Assembly (NCBI GenBank): GCA_965205045.1
Contig: OZ242031.1
Coordinates: forward strand, 3,410,001 to 3,474,000
DNA from: UBA6522 sp965205045
GTDB lineage: Bacteria > Pseudomonadota > Gammaproteobacteria > Steroidobacterales > Rariloculaceae
Direction of reading: 5' to 3'
DNA: 64,000 bases
The notes under the pieces were generated by a model. The model did not search any database, was not told the origin of the DNA, and saw only the letters and a program-made list of their open reading frames with translations. The position numbers and the translations under genes were made by a program. Below, in pieces: positions 50,785-60,384 of the stretch (positions are counted from its first letter, which is position 1; the number at the start of each line of letters is the position of its first letter).

Positions 50785-51869
50785 TGCAAGGCTCCAAACA
50801 CGACAATCCGGCGATGCGGCGGGGCTCGTGCCGAGGGCTGCCGCGCGCCGGCCTGCGCCGACGCCTGGCCTGGGTGGCGCTGCTCGCGACGGGTGCGTTC
50901 ACATTCGAGGCGTCGGCGGTGGAGTTCAAGCTCGCTACCGTTGCGCCGGACGGCACGGCCTGGATGCGGGAAATGCGTACCGGAGCGGAGCTGATCGAGC
51001 AGCGCACCGGAGGCCGGGTGCAGTTCAAGTTCTATCCCGGGGGCGTCATGGGCAACGACGCCCAGGTGCTGCGCAGGATGCGTGTCGGGCAGATTCATGG
51101 CGGCGCGTTTGCGGTTTCGGGCATGCTGGACCGCTACAACGCGATCGGTCTGTACGGCGTGCCGCTGATGATTCGTTCGCACGACGAAATCGACTATGTT
51201 CGCGAGCGCATGGACCCGGGTCTGCACGAGGGCCTGGAAGACGCCGGCTTCATCTCGTTCGGATTCATAGAAGGCGGTTTCGCGCTCATGATGGCCAACG
51301 AGCCCATTCGCGGCGTGGAGGACATGCGCCGGCGCAAGGTCTGGATTCCCGAGGGCGACGTGGCGAGCATCGTGGCGCTGGAGGCCCTGGGGTTGTCGCC
51401 GGTGGTCCTGCCGATCACCGACGTTCTGACCGGGCTGCAAACCGGCCTGCTGGATATCGTGGCGGCCTCGCCGACGGTCGCACTGGTCTTGCAGTGGCAT
51501 ACCAGGATCAGGTACGTCACCGACCTGCCGGTGGTCTATTCCATGGGCATATTCGCCCTGGACGCCCGGCCGTTCCGGCAATTGTCCGCAGGCGATCGGC
51601 AGGTTGTCCGCGAAGTCATGACGGATGTCGTGCGGCGTCTGGACCGCCAGGCGCGGTCCGACAATGCACAGGCCCGGGAAGCCATGGAGAACATGGGGAT
51701 CGAATTCGTTTCGGTCGATCCGCAGGACGTTTCGGAATGGCGGGCTACCATCGCCGGCGCGATGCCCCAGTTGATCCGGCGCGACGCGATCGACGCCCGT
51801 TTCCATGACCGGCTGCAGGGCATCCTGGAAGAGTATCGGCGCGGTGGCGGCGCCGGTACGGCACCGTAG
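50784..51869 (+). CDS. dctP: TRAP transporter substrate-binding protein, DctP family
   Basis: 361 residues with an N-terminal export signal (LAWVALLATGAFTFEASA). The DctP fold is recognisable in FKLATVAPDGTAWMREMR, then VQFKFYPGGVMGNDAQVL, then RKVWIPEGDVASI and LPITDVLTGLQTGLLDIV. It would bind an organic acid or similar solute in the periplasm and deliver it to DctQM. The ligand cannot be told. ATG at 50784 overlaps the stop of the upstream TatT-like gene, and the three transporter genes follow one another closely. Confidence 0.92.
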   Translation: MQGSKHDNPAMRRGSCRGLPRAGLRRRLAWVALLATGAFTFEASAVEFKLATVAPDGTAWMREMRTGAELIEQRTGGRVQFKFYPGGVMGNDAQVLRRMRVGQIHGGAFAVSGMLDRYNAIGLYGVPLMIRSHDEIDYVRERMDPGLHEGLEDAGFISFGFIEGGFALMMANEPIRGVEDMRRRKVWIPEGDVASIVALEALGLSPVVLPITDVLTGLQTGLLDIVAASPTVALVLQWHTRIRYVTDLPVVYSMGIFALDARPFRQLSAGDRQVVREVMTDVVRRLDRQARSDNAQAREAMENMGIEFVSVDPQDVSEWRATIAGAMPQLIRRDAIDARFHDRLQGILEEYRRGGGAGTAP

Positions 51870-51899
51870 CCAAACCCTCGGCATGCTCACGAGCGCGGC

Positions 51900-52391
51900 G
51901 TGAACGCCCGGCACGCGCGCTGGCTGCGGCAGGCGGCCCTTTGGGGCCGGTGGCTGGAAAATGCCGTCCTGTTCTTCCTGCTGGGCGGGCTGATCCTGCT
52001 GTCCGCCAGCCAGATCGCGCTTCGCAATATTTTTTCCACGGGCCTGCCCTGGGCAGATCCTGCCGTGCGCATGATGGTCCTGTGGCTCGCGCTGGCCGGC
52101 GGGATTGCCGCGGGGCGGGACCGCAAGCAGATCGCCATCGACGTGGTCACCCGCCTGCTCCCCGGCCGCGCCCGCCGGATCGCCGATACGGTCGCTTGCC
52201 TGTTCACGTCCGCGATCGCCACCGCGGTCGCATGGCATTCCCTGCGTTTCGTGCGCGATTCCCACGCCTTCGGCGACACGGTGTTCGGCGCCTGGCCGGC
52301 GTGGATCTTCCAGATCATCCTGCCCATCGGATTTGCGGCCATCGCCTACCGTTATTTCCTGCGCGCGCTGATGCCGGAGCCGGACCGATGA
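51900..52391 (+). CDS. dctQ: TRAP transporter small permease, DctQ family
   Basis: 163 residues from GTG at 51900 with four hydrophobic helices (AVLFFLLGGLILLSASQIAL, MMVLWLALAGGIAAG, ACLFTSAIATAVAWHSL, IFQIILPIGFAAIAYRYFL). The cytoplasmic turn GRDRKQIAIDV is typical of DctQ. It supports the large permease. Overlaps dctM by four bases. Confidence 0.9.
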   Translation: MNARHARWLRQAALWGRWLENAVLFFLLGGLILLSASQIALRNIFSTGLPWADPAVRMMVLWLALAGGIAAGRDRKQIAIDVVTRLLPGRARRIADTVACLFTSAIATAVAWHSLRFVRDSHAFGDTVFGAWPAWIFQIILPIGFAAIAYRYFLRALMPEPDR

Positions 52392-53650
52392 TCGTTACCG
52401 GCCTGCTGCTGCTCGCGCTGGTGCTGCTCGGAGCGCCGCTGTTTGCCGTGATCGCAGCCGGCGCCATGCTGGGATTCCATCGGTCGGGCATCGACCTGTC
52501 GGTGGTGGCCATCGAATTCTTCGGAATTTCGGAAATGCCCATCCTGGTGGCCATTCCGCTGTTCACCTTTGCCGGGTTCGTGCTCAGCGAGAGCGGCAGC
52601 GCCAGGCGGCTGGTGCGTCTCTCCAACGCGCTGCTGGGCTGGCTGCCGGGAGGGCTTGCCATCGTCTCGCTGGCCGCCTGCGCGCTCTTTACGGCGTTCA
52701 CCGGCGCTTCCGGCGTGACCATCGTCGCCCTTGGCGCGCTGCTCTACCCGGCGTTGTCCCAGGCGGGATACGAGGATCGCTTCAATCTCGGGCTCATCAC
52801 CGCCTCCGGCAGCCTTGGACTCCTGTTCGCGCCATCCCTGCCGCTGATTCTCTACGGGATCGTCGCCGGCGTTTCCATCGATCAACTGTTTCTCGCGGGA
52901 ATCCTGCCGGGATTGCTGATGCTGGCCGTGCTGTCCGGCTACAGTTTCTGGAGGAACCGGCACGTGCGCCAGTCGTTGTCCAGGGCGTCCTGGACGGAAG
53001 TCTCCGGCGCCCTGCGCGAGGCGATCTGGGAATTGCCCCTGCCGGTGATCGTGCTCGGGGGAATCTACAGCGGCTACTTCGCGGTTTCGGAGGCGGCGGC
53101 CGTCACCGCCCTGTACGTCATCCTTGTGGAGATGATCATCCTCAGGGAGATACCGTGGCGGGAACTGCCCCGGATCATTCGCGAGTCGATGGTGCTGGTG
53201 GGCGCGATCCTGATGATTCTCGGGGTGTCGCTGGCCTCGACCAACTACATGATCGACGCCGGCGTGCCGCAGCGCCTGTTCGAGATCATCGACAACTACG
53301 TTGCCGGGCAGACGATGTTCCTGCTGGCGCTGCTGATTTTCCTGCTCATCCTCGGCGCGCTCCTGGACATCTTTTCCGCGATCGTGCTGGTGGTTCCGCT
53401 GATTCTTCCGGTCGCGTCGCTCTACGGCGTTCACCCGGTTCACCTGGGCATCGTCTTCCTGGCCGCCATGGAACTGGGGTATCTCACGCCTCCGGTGGGG
53501 CTGAACCTGTTTATCTCCAGTTTCCGGTTCGAGCGCAGCATCGTCGACGTGTTCCGGGCAACCTTCCCGTTTTTCGTCCTGTTGCTGATTACCGTTGTCA
53601 TCATTGCCTACTGGCCCGGATTGTCCCTGGTGCTCTTGAACTTGCAATGA
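52388..53650 (+). CDS. dctM: TRAP transporter large permease, DctM family
   Basis: 420 residues from ATG at 52388, overlapping the dctQ stop; upstream codons in this frame are dctQ read out of frame. About a dozen membrane helices. Family motifs are MPILVAIPLFTFAGFVLSES, LAACALFTAFTGASGVTIVA, GLLFAPSLPLILYGIVAGVS and MELGYLTPPVGLNLFI. It carries out Na+-coupled solute import with DctP and DctQ. Confidence 0.95.
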   Translation: MIVTGLLLLALVLLGAPLFAVIAAGAMLGFHRSGIDLSVVAIEFFGISEMPILVAIPLFTFAGFVLSESGSARRLVRLSNALLGWLPGGLAIVSLAACALFTAFTGASGVTIVALGALLYPALSQAGYEDRFNLGLITASGSLGLLFAPSLPLILYGIVAGVSIDQLFLAGILPGLLMLAVLSGYSFWRNRHVRQSLSRASWTEVSGALREAIWELPLPVIVLGGIYSGYFAVSEAAAVTALYVILVEMIILREIPWRELPRIIRESMVLVGAILMILGVSLASTNYMIDAGVPQRLFEIIDNYVAGQTMFLLALLIFLLILGALLDIFSAIVLVVPLILPVASLYGVHPVHLGIVFLAAMELGYLTPPVGLNLFISSFRFERSIVDVFRATFPFFVLLLITVVIIAYWPGLSLVLLNLQ

Positions 53651-53700
53651 ACGGCGGGTCAAACTTCGGAGTTGAAACTTTCAATGGATGTGAGTAGTTG

Positions 53701-55551
53701 ATGAACGTAAGCAGATTGATGAAGTCCGTGTTTGTGGGCATTTGGCGTGCTGTCGAAGGTGTCAGGAAGATTCTGCATCTGATCTTCCTGCTCGCCGTCG
53801 TCGGCGTTCTGATTGCCGGTCTGGCCACGCAGGAACCGCCGCGCGTGCCGGCGCAGGCTGCGCTGATGGTCGCCCCGGAAGGCGCTCTGGTCGAGCAACT
53901 CTCGGGCGGGATACTGGAGCGTGCGATTGCCGAGGCGCAAGGCGTCAACATGGGCGAAACCCTGCTCAAGGATCTGGTCGACGCAATACGCGCCGCCGCG
54001 GACGATGACCGCATTGAAGCATTGGTGCTCGACCCGAGTGGCCTGACCGGCGGCGGTCTGAGCAAGCTCCAGGAACTGGCCGACGAGATCATTCGCTTCA
54101 AGGAAAGCGAGAAGCCGGTCATCGCCATCGGCGACAACTTTACGCGGGACCAGTACTATCTTGCCGCCCACGCGGACGAAATCTACATGAACCCCATGGG
54201 TCTCGTCTGGATTTCCGGCTACAGCCGCTTCCTTACCTACTACAAGTCCGCCATCGACAACCTCTACATCGACTTCCACGTCTGGACGGTGGGCGAGTAC
54301 AAGTCCTTCGTGGAACCCGTCAGCCGCGACGACATGTCGCCGGAAGACCGGGAATCCTCCGAGGTCTTTCTCGCCGCGCTCTGGGATGCCTACCAGGCGG
54401 ATGTCACCGCGGCGCGTCAGCTACCGGGCGATGCGCTGCAGCGGTTTGCGGACGACTCGGTCGAGCTTCTTGCGGCGGCCGGCGGCGATTTCGCACGCAT
54501 GGCGCTGGACTTCGGCCTTGTGGACGAGTTGCTGACCCGCGATCAGATCCGGGAGCGGCTGGAGGAGTTGGTCGGGGACCCCGAAGACGATGACTACGAG
54601 ACCATCGACACTTCGGAATACCTGGCAGCCGTGGGTGCCCCCGAGGAAAATCCCGATACGGATGACACCATCGCCGTGATCGTGGCCTCGGGCAGCATTC
54701 TCGACGGATCGCAGCCGCCGGGAACCATCGGCGGCGACTCCACGGCCGCAACCATTCGCCGCGCCACCGAGGACGACGACGTCAAGGCGCTGGTGCTCAG
54801 GGTCGACAGCGGCGGCGGAAGCGCGTTCGCCTCGGAAATCATCCAGCGCGAGTTGCAGGTGTTCCGGGAGAGCGGCCGGCCGGTGGTGGCTTCCATGAGC
54901 AGTGTGGCGGCTTCGGGCGGGTACTGGATTTCCATGGGCGCGGACGAAATCTGGGCCAGTCCCGTCACCATCACCGGATCCATCGGCGTCGGCGCGACGA
55001 TTCCCACCTTCAGCCGCAGTCTGGACCGGATCGGAGTACACGTGGATGGGGTCGGTACCACCCGGTTGTCGGGTCAGGACAACCTGATGCGTGAACTGGG
55101 CGACGATTTTTCGGCGATGATCCAGCACAGCATAGAGCGTGTATACGCGGATTTTATCGGCAATATCGCCGAATATCGGGACAAATCGGTGGAAGATGTC
55201 GACAGTGTTGCACGCGGCCGTGTGTGGATCGCAAGCGACGCCCAGGCGTTCGGCCTGGTGGACGACCTGGGTAACCTGGAAGACGCCATCGCGTCGGCGG
55301 CCATGCTGGCAGACCTCCCGGAGGACGAATACCGTGTGCAGTACTACACAAGGGAACTGACGATTGCGGAGCAATTCGCACTTGAGATGATACGGATGGT
55401 GAGCCCGGTCACTCGCGCGCTGAAAGTAGGGCCTCTGTTGCCTGAATCGCTACAGACGTTGCTGGATATCGCGGCGGAACCGTTCCGGTTGGTCGATCAC
55501 CTGAATGATCCGCAGGACATCTACACCTACTGTTTCTGCGACGTTCGTTGA
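53701..55551 (+). CDS. sppA: Signal peptide peptidase SppA, 67K type
   Basis: 616 residues from ATG at 53701 with an N-terminal membrane anchor (ILHLIFLLAVVGVLIAGLA). Two tandem SppA halves are present. The first contributes the catalytic Lys (WTVGEYKSFVEPVSRDDMS). The second has the nucleophile Ser in VVASMSSVAASGGYWISMG, then ITGSIGVGATIPTFSR. It degrades cleaved signal peptides in the inner membrane. The double-domain length matches the E. coli type. Its 3' end overlaps the convergent sixA-like gene by 25 bases. Confidence 0.95.
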   Translation: MNVSRLMKSVFVGIWRAVEGVRKILHLIFLLAVVGVLIAGLATQEPPRVPAQAALMVAPEGALVEQLSGGILERAIAEAQGVNMGETLLKDLVDAIRAAADDDRIEALVLDPSGLTGGGLSKLQELADEIIRFKESEKPVIAIGDNFTRDQYYLAAHADEIYMNPMGLVWISGYSRFLTYYKSAIDNLYIDFHVWTVGEYKSFVEPVSRDDMSPEDRESSEVFLAALWDAYQADVTAARQLPGDALQRFADDSVELLAAAGGDFARMALDFGLVDELLTRDQIRERLEELVGDPEDDDYETIDTSEYLAAVGAPEENPDTDDTIAVIVASGSILDGSQPPGTIGGDSTAATIRRATEDDDVKALVLRVDSGGGSAFASEIIQRELQVFRESGRPVVASMSSVAASGGYWISMGADEIWASPVTITGSIGVGATIPTFSRSLDRIGVHVDGVGTTRLSGQDNLMRELGDDFSAMIQHSIERVYADFIGNIAEYRDKSVEDVDSVARGRVWIASDAQAFGLVDDLGNLEDAIASAAMLADLPEDEYRVQYYTRELTIAEQFALEMIRMVSPVTRALKVGPLLPESLQTLLDIAAEPFRLVDHLNDPQDIYTYCFCDVR

Positions 55552-56039
55552 ACGCTCTTTGGATAGTCCCAGTGCAGTAATGTTGCCGGGACCTGAGCGA
55601 TCTCCGACCAGTCATCCGCGGGAAAATCCATGGCGACATAGGCCGCCGTGACGAGGTTGTCCAGGCGCAAATCGGGCAGCAGCCGATTGGCCAGGTCGGT
55701 GAAGCCGGGGTTGTGTCCGACCACGATGATTTCGGGCCATTCGGCGGGTTGCTCCATGATGAACCGGAGAATCTGCCGGGTGCCGGCGAAGTAAAGGCGG
55801 CGGCTCGACCGTATTTCCTCAAGGGGATAGTCAAGCGCCTCTGCGACCCGTCTGGCGGTCGTCAGCGCGCGCCTGGCCGTACTGGAAAGAATGGCCGATG
55901 GCCGGGCGCCGCGTGCGGCGAGCCTGGCGCCCATCGCCGGGGCATCCCGCTTGCCGCGTTTCGAGAGAGGGCGGTCGTGGTCGGAGAGGCCCGGATTGCT
56001 CCAGCTCGACTTGGCGTGACGAAGCAGCGTCAGGCGCAT
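55527..56039 (-). CDS. sixA: SixA-type histidine phosphatase
   Basis: 170 residues from ATG at 56039; the longer upstream frame has no similarity. The phosphohistidine catalytic motif is LTLLRHAKSSW at the very start. DHDRPLSKRGKRDAPAMG, then SSTARRALTTARRV and IVVGHNPGFTDLANRL (second catalytic His) follow. SixA dephosphorylates histidine-phosphotransfer domains. It lies just downstream of sufT on the same strand but is not obviously related to Fe-S assembly. Confidence 0.88.
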   Translation of the reverse strand: MRLTLLRHAKSSWSNPGLSDHDRPLSKRGKRDAPAMGARLAARGARPSAILSSTARRALTTARRVAEALDYPLEEIRSSRRLYFAGTRQILRFIMEQPAEWPEIIVVGHNPGFTDLANRLLPDLRLDNLVTAAYVAMDFPADDWSEIAQVPATLLHWDYPKSVQRTSQKQ

Positions 56040-56050
56040 ACCGGCACCCG

Positions 56051-56605
56051 CTATAGCATTCCCGCTTCGAGGAGCGCGGCCTCTGACATCATGGACTGGT
56101 TCCACGGGGGATCGAAAACCAGGTCCACGTTTGCCGCCATGATCGTGGGGATGATCTCCAGCTTGTCCCTGACGTCCTGTGCGAGGATGTCTCCCATTCC
56201 GCAGCCCGGTGCGGTCAACGTCATCTCAACGTCGACGATGCGCTCGTCCGGCGACGCTCCCGGCAACAATTCGCAACTGTAGATCAGGCCCAGATCGACG
56301 ACATTGATCGGGATTTCCGGGTCGTAGCAGGTCCTTAGCTGGTTCCAGATCACCGTCTCCAGCTCTTCCTCGGTGGCGTCGGGAGGCACTTCCGGGGGCC
56401 TGATGGGCTCCTTGCCGATGGCATCGGCATCGATGCCCGCGATACGAAAGAGATTGCCTTCGATGTAGACGGTGAAACTCCCGCCCAGGGACTGGGTCAG
56501 GAAGCCCGACACGCCTTCCGGCAGGGTCACCTCATCTCCGGACGGGATGATGACGGCATCGCATTCCCTTGAGAACATGACCGGTTCATTGTGTCCGTAA
56601 TACAT
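56051..56605 (-). CDS. sufT: Fe-S cluster assembly protein SufT
   Basis: 184 residues. A SufT-specific N-terminal part (GDEVTLPEGVSGFLTQSLGG, YIEGNLFRIAG) is followed by a DUF59/MIP18 domain (LRTCYDPEIPINVVDLGLIY, then TLTAPGCGMGDILAQDVR, then VDLVFDPPWN). The Cys in APGCGMG is the conserved DUF59 residue. SufT aids Fe-S cluster maturation under high demand. It follows sufU by three bases as the last gene of the suf cluster. Confidence 0.9.
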   Translation of the reverse strand: MYYGHNEPVMFSRECDAVIIPSGDEVTLPEGVSGFLTQSLGGSFTVYIEGNLFRIAGIDADAIGKEPIRPPEVPPDATEEELETVIWNQLRTCYDPEIPINVVDLGLIYSCELLPGASPDERIVDVEMTLTAPGCGMGDILAQDVRDKLEIIPTIMAANVDLVFDPPWNQSMMSEAALLEAGML

Positions 56606-56608
56606 CGC

Positions 56609-57064
56609 TCACTCCGTGGAAATTCGGTCCTGCGACCCGGAAATGGCGCCGATGAGCGCGTGCCAGGCCAGCGTGGCGCACTTCACCCGGGTGGGATAGG
56701 CGCGCACGCCGGACAATGCGGCGAGCTTGTCCAGTTCGTCGAGGTCCGGGCCGGCCCCTGTTCCGTCGCCGGTGAGCATCTCGTGGACGCGATCGAAGAG
56801 ACTCTTGAGTTCGCCGATGGAATTTCCCTTCGCCTTTTCGGTCATCAGCGACGAGGACGCCACCGAGATCGCGCAGCCCGCTCCGGTAAAGCGAATGTCG
56901 CTCACCCGTTCGCCGTCCAGATTCACATAGAGCTTCATGCGGTCTCCGCAAAGCGGATTGACGCCTTCCACGACCCGGTCGGCATTCTCCAACTCGCCGA
57001 AGTTCCGCGGCTGGCGGTTGTGGTCGAGAATCACCTCCCGATACAGTTCCTGCAACTCGTTCAC
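56609..57064 (-). CDS. sufU: SUF scaffold / sulfur-transfer protein SufU
   Basis: 151 residues from GTG at 57064, overlapping the sufS stop. IscU-like zinc-binding cysteines occur in VNPLCGDRMKLYV, FTGAGCAISVASSSL and TRVKCATLAWHAL. The SufU-type insertion between the second and third Cys is present. SufU takes persulfide from SufS. The preceding open frame is antisense noise. Confidence 0.94.
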   Translation of the reverse strand: MNELQELYREVILDHNRQPRNFGELENADRVVEGVNPLCGDRMKLYVNLDGERVSDIRFTGAGCAISVASSSLMTEKAKGNSIGELKSLFDRVHEMLTGDGTGAGPDLDELDKLAALSGVRAYPTRVKCATLAWHALIGAISGSQDRISTE

Positions 57065-58314
57065 TGGAAGAGCTCCACTGCCCGGTTCAATCCCGCCACC
57101 AGTCGGTCCACATCGCCGCGGTCGCTGTACAGGGCGAACGATGCGCGTGCCGTGGCCGGGACACCGAAGCGCTCCATCACCGGCATGGCGCAATGGTGTC
57201 CGGTGCGAATCGCGACGCCTTCCATGTCGACGACGGTACCCAGGTCATGGGCGTGAATGTCGCCGAGGGTGAAGGAGATGACGCCGGCCTTGGCGGCTGC
57301 GGTGCCGATCAGCCGGATTCCCGGCAATTCCAGCAACCGCTCCGTCGCGTAATCGAGCAGATCGGCCTCGTGCCGCGCCAACTCCGCGAAGTCGATGCCG
57401 GAGAGGTAGTCGATGGCGGCTCCGAGCCCGACCGCCCCGGTAATGTTCTGTGTTCCCGCTTCATACTTGCAGGGCAGGGTGTTGTAGGTGGTCTTCTCGA
57501 ACGAGACGGTGCGAATCATCTCGCCGCCGCCCTGGTAGGGGGGCATGGCATCGAGCAGCGCGCGCTTGCCGTACAGCACGCCGATCCCGGTGGGTCCGAA
57601 TGCCTTGTGGCCGGAAAACGCGTAGAAGTCGCAGTCCAGAGCCTGTACGTCGATGCGCATGTGGGGCGTGGCCTGCGCGCCGTCCAGCAGGACCGCGGCG
57701 CCCACCCCGTGAGCGGCTTCGACAATCTCCCGCACGGGATTGATCGTTCCCAGGGCGTTGGAGACGTGCACCGCCGCGACGATCCTGGTGCGGTCGCACA
57801 GCAGGCGGTGGAATGCCTCCAGATCCAGTTCGCCGGCATCGGTGATGGGCGCGGCCACCAGGCGCGCCTCCGTCTGCTCGCAGATCATCTGCCAGGGGAC
57901 GATATTGGAATGGTGCTCCATCCAGGTGACCAGCACTTCGTCGCCGGGCCCCAGCCGCATCCTCCCGAAACCGGACGCGACGAGATTGACGGATTCGGTG
58001 GTTCCCCGGGTAAAGATGATTTCGTCGGAACCCGACGCGTTGATGTACTTGCGTACCTTCTCTCGGGCGCCTTCGTACGCATCGGTGGACCGTTGACTCA
58101 ACAGGTGCACGCCCCGGTGCACATTGGCATGGTTGCGCCGCTCGTGCGCGACCATGGCGTCGATCACGGCCTGCGGCCGCTGTGCCGAGGCGGCGCTGTC
58201 CAGGTAGGCCAGCGGCTTGCCGTGAACCTGCTGGTGCAGCGCGGGAAAGTCCGCGCGGCGAGCGGCGATGCCCGCGGAACGGGCTGAACTGGCCACGTTG
58301 CCGACCGCGCTCAC
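57061..58314 (-). CDS. sufS: Cysteine desulfurase SufS
   Basis: 417 residues from GTG at 58314, overlapping the sufD stop. PLP-enzyme motifs are LDSAASAQRPQAVIDAM, FTRGTTESVNLVASGFG, the cofactor Lys in YAFSGHKAFGPTGIGVLYG, and the catalytic Cys loop RTGHHCAMPVMERFGV. It converts cysteine to alanine, leaving persulfide for SufU. The extra N-terminal frame to 58527 lies within sufD and is rejected. Confidence 0.96.
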   Translation of the reverse strand: MSAVGNVASSARSAGIAARRADFPALHQQVHGKPLAYLDSAASAQRPQAVIDAMVAHERRNHANVHRGVHLLSQRSTDAYEGAREKVRKYINASGSDEIIFTRGTTESVNLVASGFGRMRLGPGDEVLVTWMEHHSNIVPWQMICEQTEARLVAAPITDAGELDLEAFHRLLCDRTRIVAAVHVSNALGTINPVREIVEAAHGVGAAVLLDGAQATPHMRIDVQALDCDFYAFSGHKAFGPTGIGVLYGKRALLDAMPPYQGGGEMIRTVSFEKTTYNTLPCKYEAGTQNITGAVGLGAAIDYLSGIDFAELARHEADLLDYATERLLELPGIRLIGTAAAKAGVISFTLGDIHAHDLGTVVDMEGVAIRTGHHCAMPVMERFGVPATARASFALYSDRGDVDRLVAGLNRAVELFQ

Positions 58315-59615
58315 AACAGCCCTCCCCAGTGCTCGTGGTCGGGCAGGTGACCGGCCACGGCGGTCACGACCCGCCTGCGCAGTTCCGGTACCCCGATCCG
58401 GCGCAGCAGGTCGTTCGCGAACGCGAATACCAGCAGGCCCCGGGCCGTTTCTTCGTCCATGCCGCGGGAGCGGAGATAGAAGAGTTGCTCGGCATCCAGT
58501 TCGCCGACCGTGGCGCCGTGAGCGCATTTCACGTCGTCGGTGTAGATCTCCAGTTCCGGCTTGGTATCCACCTCGCCGCGCCCGGACAGCAGGAGGTTGT
58601 CGCTGGATTGGCGGGCGTCGGTCCCCTGGGCGCCGGCGTGCACCACCACCTTGCCGTTGAAGACGCCGCGGCCCCGCTCCCCGACGATGCCCCGAAAGGC
58701 CTCGTCGCTGGTGGTGTGGGGCGCGATGTGGTCGATGCGGGTGTGATTGTCCACGTGCTGGCCCCGGGCGGCCAGAAAAACGCCGGAAATGTCGCAGGAT
58801 GCGCCGGGTTCGGCCAGGTGGACCCGCAGGTCGTTTCGGACAAGGCGGCCGCCGAGGTCAACGTAGCCGAGCCTGGCGGCGGCATCGCGGGCCAGCCGGA
58901 CGTCCAGCAACTCGGTGTGGAAATGCTCTACCGCGTGCTCCTGGAGCCGATAGAGGGTGAGGGCGGAGCCCGGTTCCTGACTCGCCTGCGTCACCGAGTT
59001 CGTCCAGCCGCCATCGCGGGCGGCGAAGTGCTGAACGACGCAGAGGCGGCTGTTCGCGCCGAGGTCGATCAGAAGTCGGGCCTGCGCGGCGCTGTTCGCC
59101 GCTGCGCCACCGAGGTATACCAGGTGCAGCGGTTGGGTGACGTCCACATTCTCATCCACTCGAATCAGCGTACAGTCGGGTGAGAACGCGGTATTGATGG
59201 CGGTCAGGGGGTACTCGCGGAACTGACCTTCGGTCTGGATCGAACGGATACGTTGCCAGGCCGTGTGTTGATCGGATATTTCCACGCCCGGCGGAAGGGC
59301 GCGCGAGTCTTCGTCCGCCAGTCGCCGCCCGTCCAGGAACACCAGTCGCGGCGCGTCCGGTGCGAGTTCGAGGCTCGACAGCCGATCCGAAGTCAATTGG
59401 CGACGAGCCTCGCCGGCGGGGCCGGGCAGGGGATCGAAGCGTCCCGTCAGGATGGGCTTCAGGTCGGTATACCTCCAGTCCTCGTCCCTGCGCGTCGGAA
59501 ACCCGTGCCGCGCAAACGCGGCCATGGCGTGACGGCGGGCCGCCCGTGAATCATCCGACCCGGCCAGCCGGTCCAGGCTGGCATCGAAGACAGCCCTGAG
59601 TTCCGCCGTGTTCAT
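58311..59615 (-). CDS. sufD: SufD, SufBCD complex subunit
   Basis: 434 residues. The N-terminus has HGFPTRRDEDWRYTDLKPIL. The beta-helix core includes SCDISGVFLAARGQHVDNHT, HTTSDEAFRGIVGERGRGVF and CAHGATVGELDAEQLFYLRS, as in SufD. It pairs with SufB on the SufC ATPase dimer to assemble clusters. It overlaps both sufC and sufS by four bases, a tightly coupled operon. Confidence 0.95.
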   Translation of the reverse strand: MNTAELRAVFDASLDRLAGSDDSRAARRHAMAAFARHGFPTRRDEDWRYTDLKPILTGRFDPLPGPAGEARRQLTSDRLSSLELAPDAPRLVFLDGRRLADEDSRALPPGVEISDQHTAWQRIRSIQTEGQFREYPLTAINTAFSPDCTLIRVDENVDVTQPLHLVYLGGAAANSAAQARLLIDLGANSRLCVVQHFAARDGGWTNSVTQASQEPGSALTLYRLQEHAVEHFHTELLDVRLARDAAARLGYVDLGGRLVRNDLRVHLAEPGASCDISGVFLAARGQHVDNHTRIDHIAPHTTSDEAFRGIVGERGRGVFNGKVVVHAGAQGTDARQSSDNLLLSGRGEVDTKPELEIYTDDVKCAHGATVGELDAEQLFYLRSRGMDEETARGLLVFAFANDLLRRIGVPELRRRVVTAVAGHLPDHEHWGGLL

Positions 59616-60382
59616 GGCCCGCCGGTCCCGTCCCGCAGCCAGTCGTATCCGCGCTCGTCCAGCGTGCGCGCCAGTTGTCGATCGCCCGACTTGACGATGC
59701 GCCCCTCCGAGAGCACGTGCACATGGTCCGGCACCACCAGCTCGAGAAGCCGTTCGTAGTGCGTGACCAGCACAGCCGCCCGTTCCGGATGCCGGAGGCT
59801 GTTGATGCCCGTGGCCACAACCTTGAGGGCGTCCACATCGAGGCCCGAATCAGTCTCGTCGAGCACCGCAAGCGTGGGTTCGAGCACCAGCATCTGCAGT
59901 ATTTCGTTGCGTTTCTTTTCTCCCCCGGAGAACCCTTCGTTGACGCTTCTATTAAGAAAATCCCTGGAAATTCTCATGAGTTCCATCTTGTCCTTGATAA
60001 GTTTCATGAACTCGAAAGCATCCACCTGTTCGCGCCCGTTGGAAGCGCGCTGGGCGTTGAGCGCAGCCTTGAGGAGATAGGCGTTATTGACCCCGGGGAT
60101 CTCGACGGGGTACTGGAAGGCCAGGAAGAGGCCCTCCCGGGCCCGCTCCTCGGGTTCCATGTCCAGCAGGTCCATGCCGCGGTAGCGAACGGAACCGCCG
60201 GTGACCGCATAGGTGTCGCGGCCGGCCAGTACCTGGGCCAGGGTGCTCTTGCCGGAGCCATTGGGCCCCATGATGGCGTGTACCGTGCCGGGACGCACAT
60301 CGAGATTCACGCCATTGAGGATGGCGCGATCCTCTACCGCGGCGTGCAGGTTGTCGATCCGCAGAAGTGGTGTCTCGTCCAT
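59612..60382 (-). CDS. sufC: SufC ATPase
   Basis: 256 residues from ATG at 60382. ABC-type ATPase: Walker A MGPNGSGKSTLAQVL, Q-loop FLAFQYPVEIPG, signature NEGFSGGEKKRNEILQM and Walker B LAVLDETDSGLDVDAL. The signature and EGFSGGEKKR region are those of SufC, not a transporter. It powers SufBCD. It starts three bases after the sufB stop. Confidence 0.97.
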   Translation of the reverse strand: MDETPLLRIDNLHAAVEDRAILNGVNLDVRPGTVHAIMGPNGSGKSTLAQVLAGRDTYAVTGGSVRYRGMDLLDMEPEERAREGLFLAFQYPVEIPGVNNAYLLKAALNAQRASNGREQVDAFEFMKLIKDKMELMRISRDFLNRSVNEGFSGGEKKRNEILQMLVLEPTLAVLDETDSGLDVDALKVVATGINSLRHPERAAVLVTHYERLLELVVPDHVHVLSEGRIVKSGDRQLARTLDERGYDWLRDGTGGP

Positions 60383-60384
60383 GG

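Noticed and set aside
51941..52387. N-terminal extension of dctM into dctQ
   Set aside because: Pro/Arg-rich out-of-frame reading of dctQ. The family-like sequence starts at ATG 52388.
57193..58287. 364-codon plus-strand frame opposite sufS
   Set aside because: Antisense to clear PLP-enzyme motifs; no family features.
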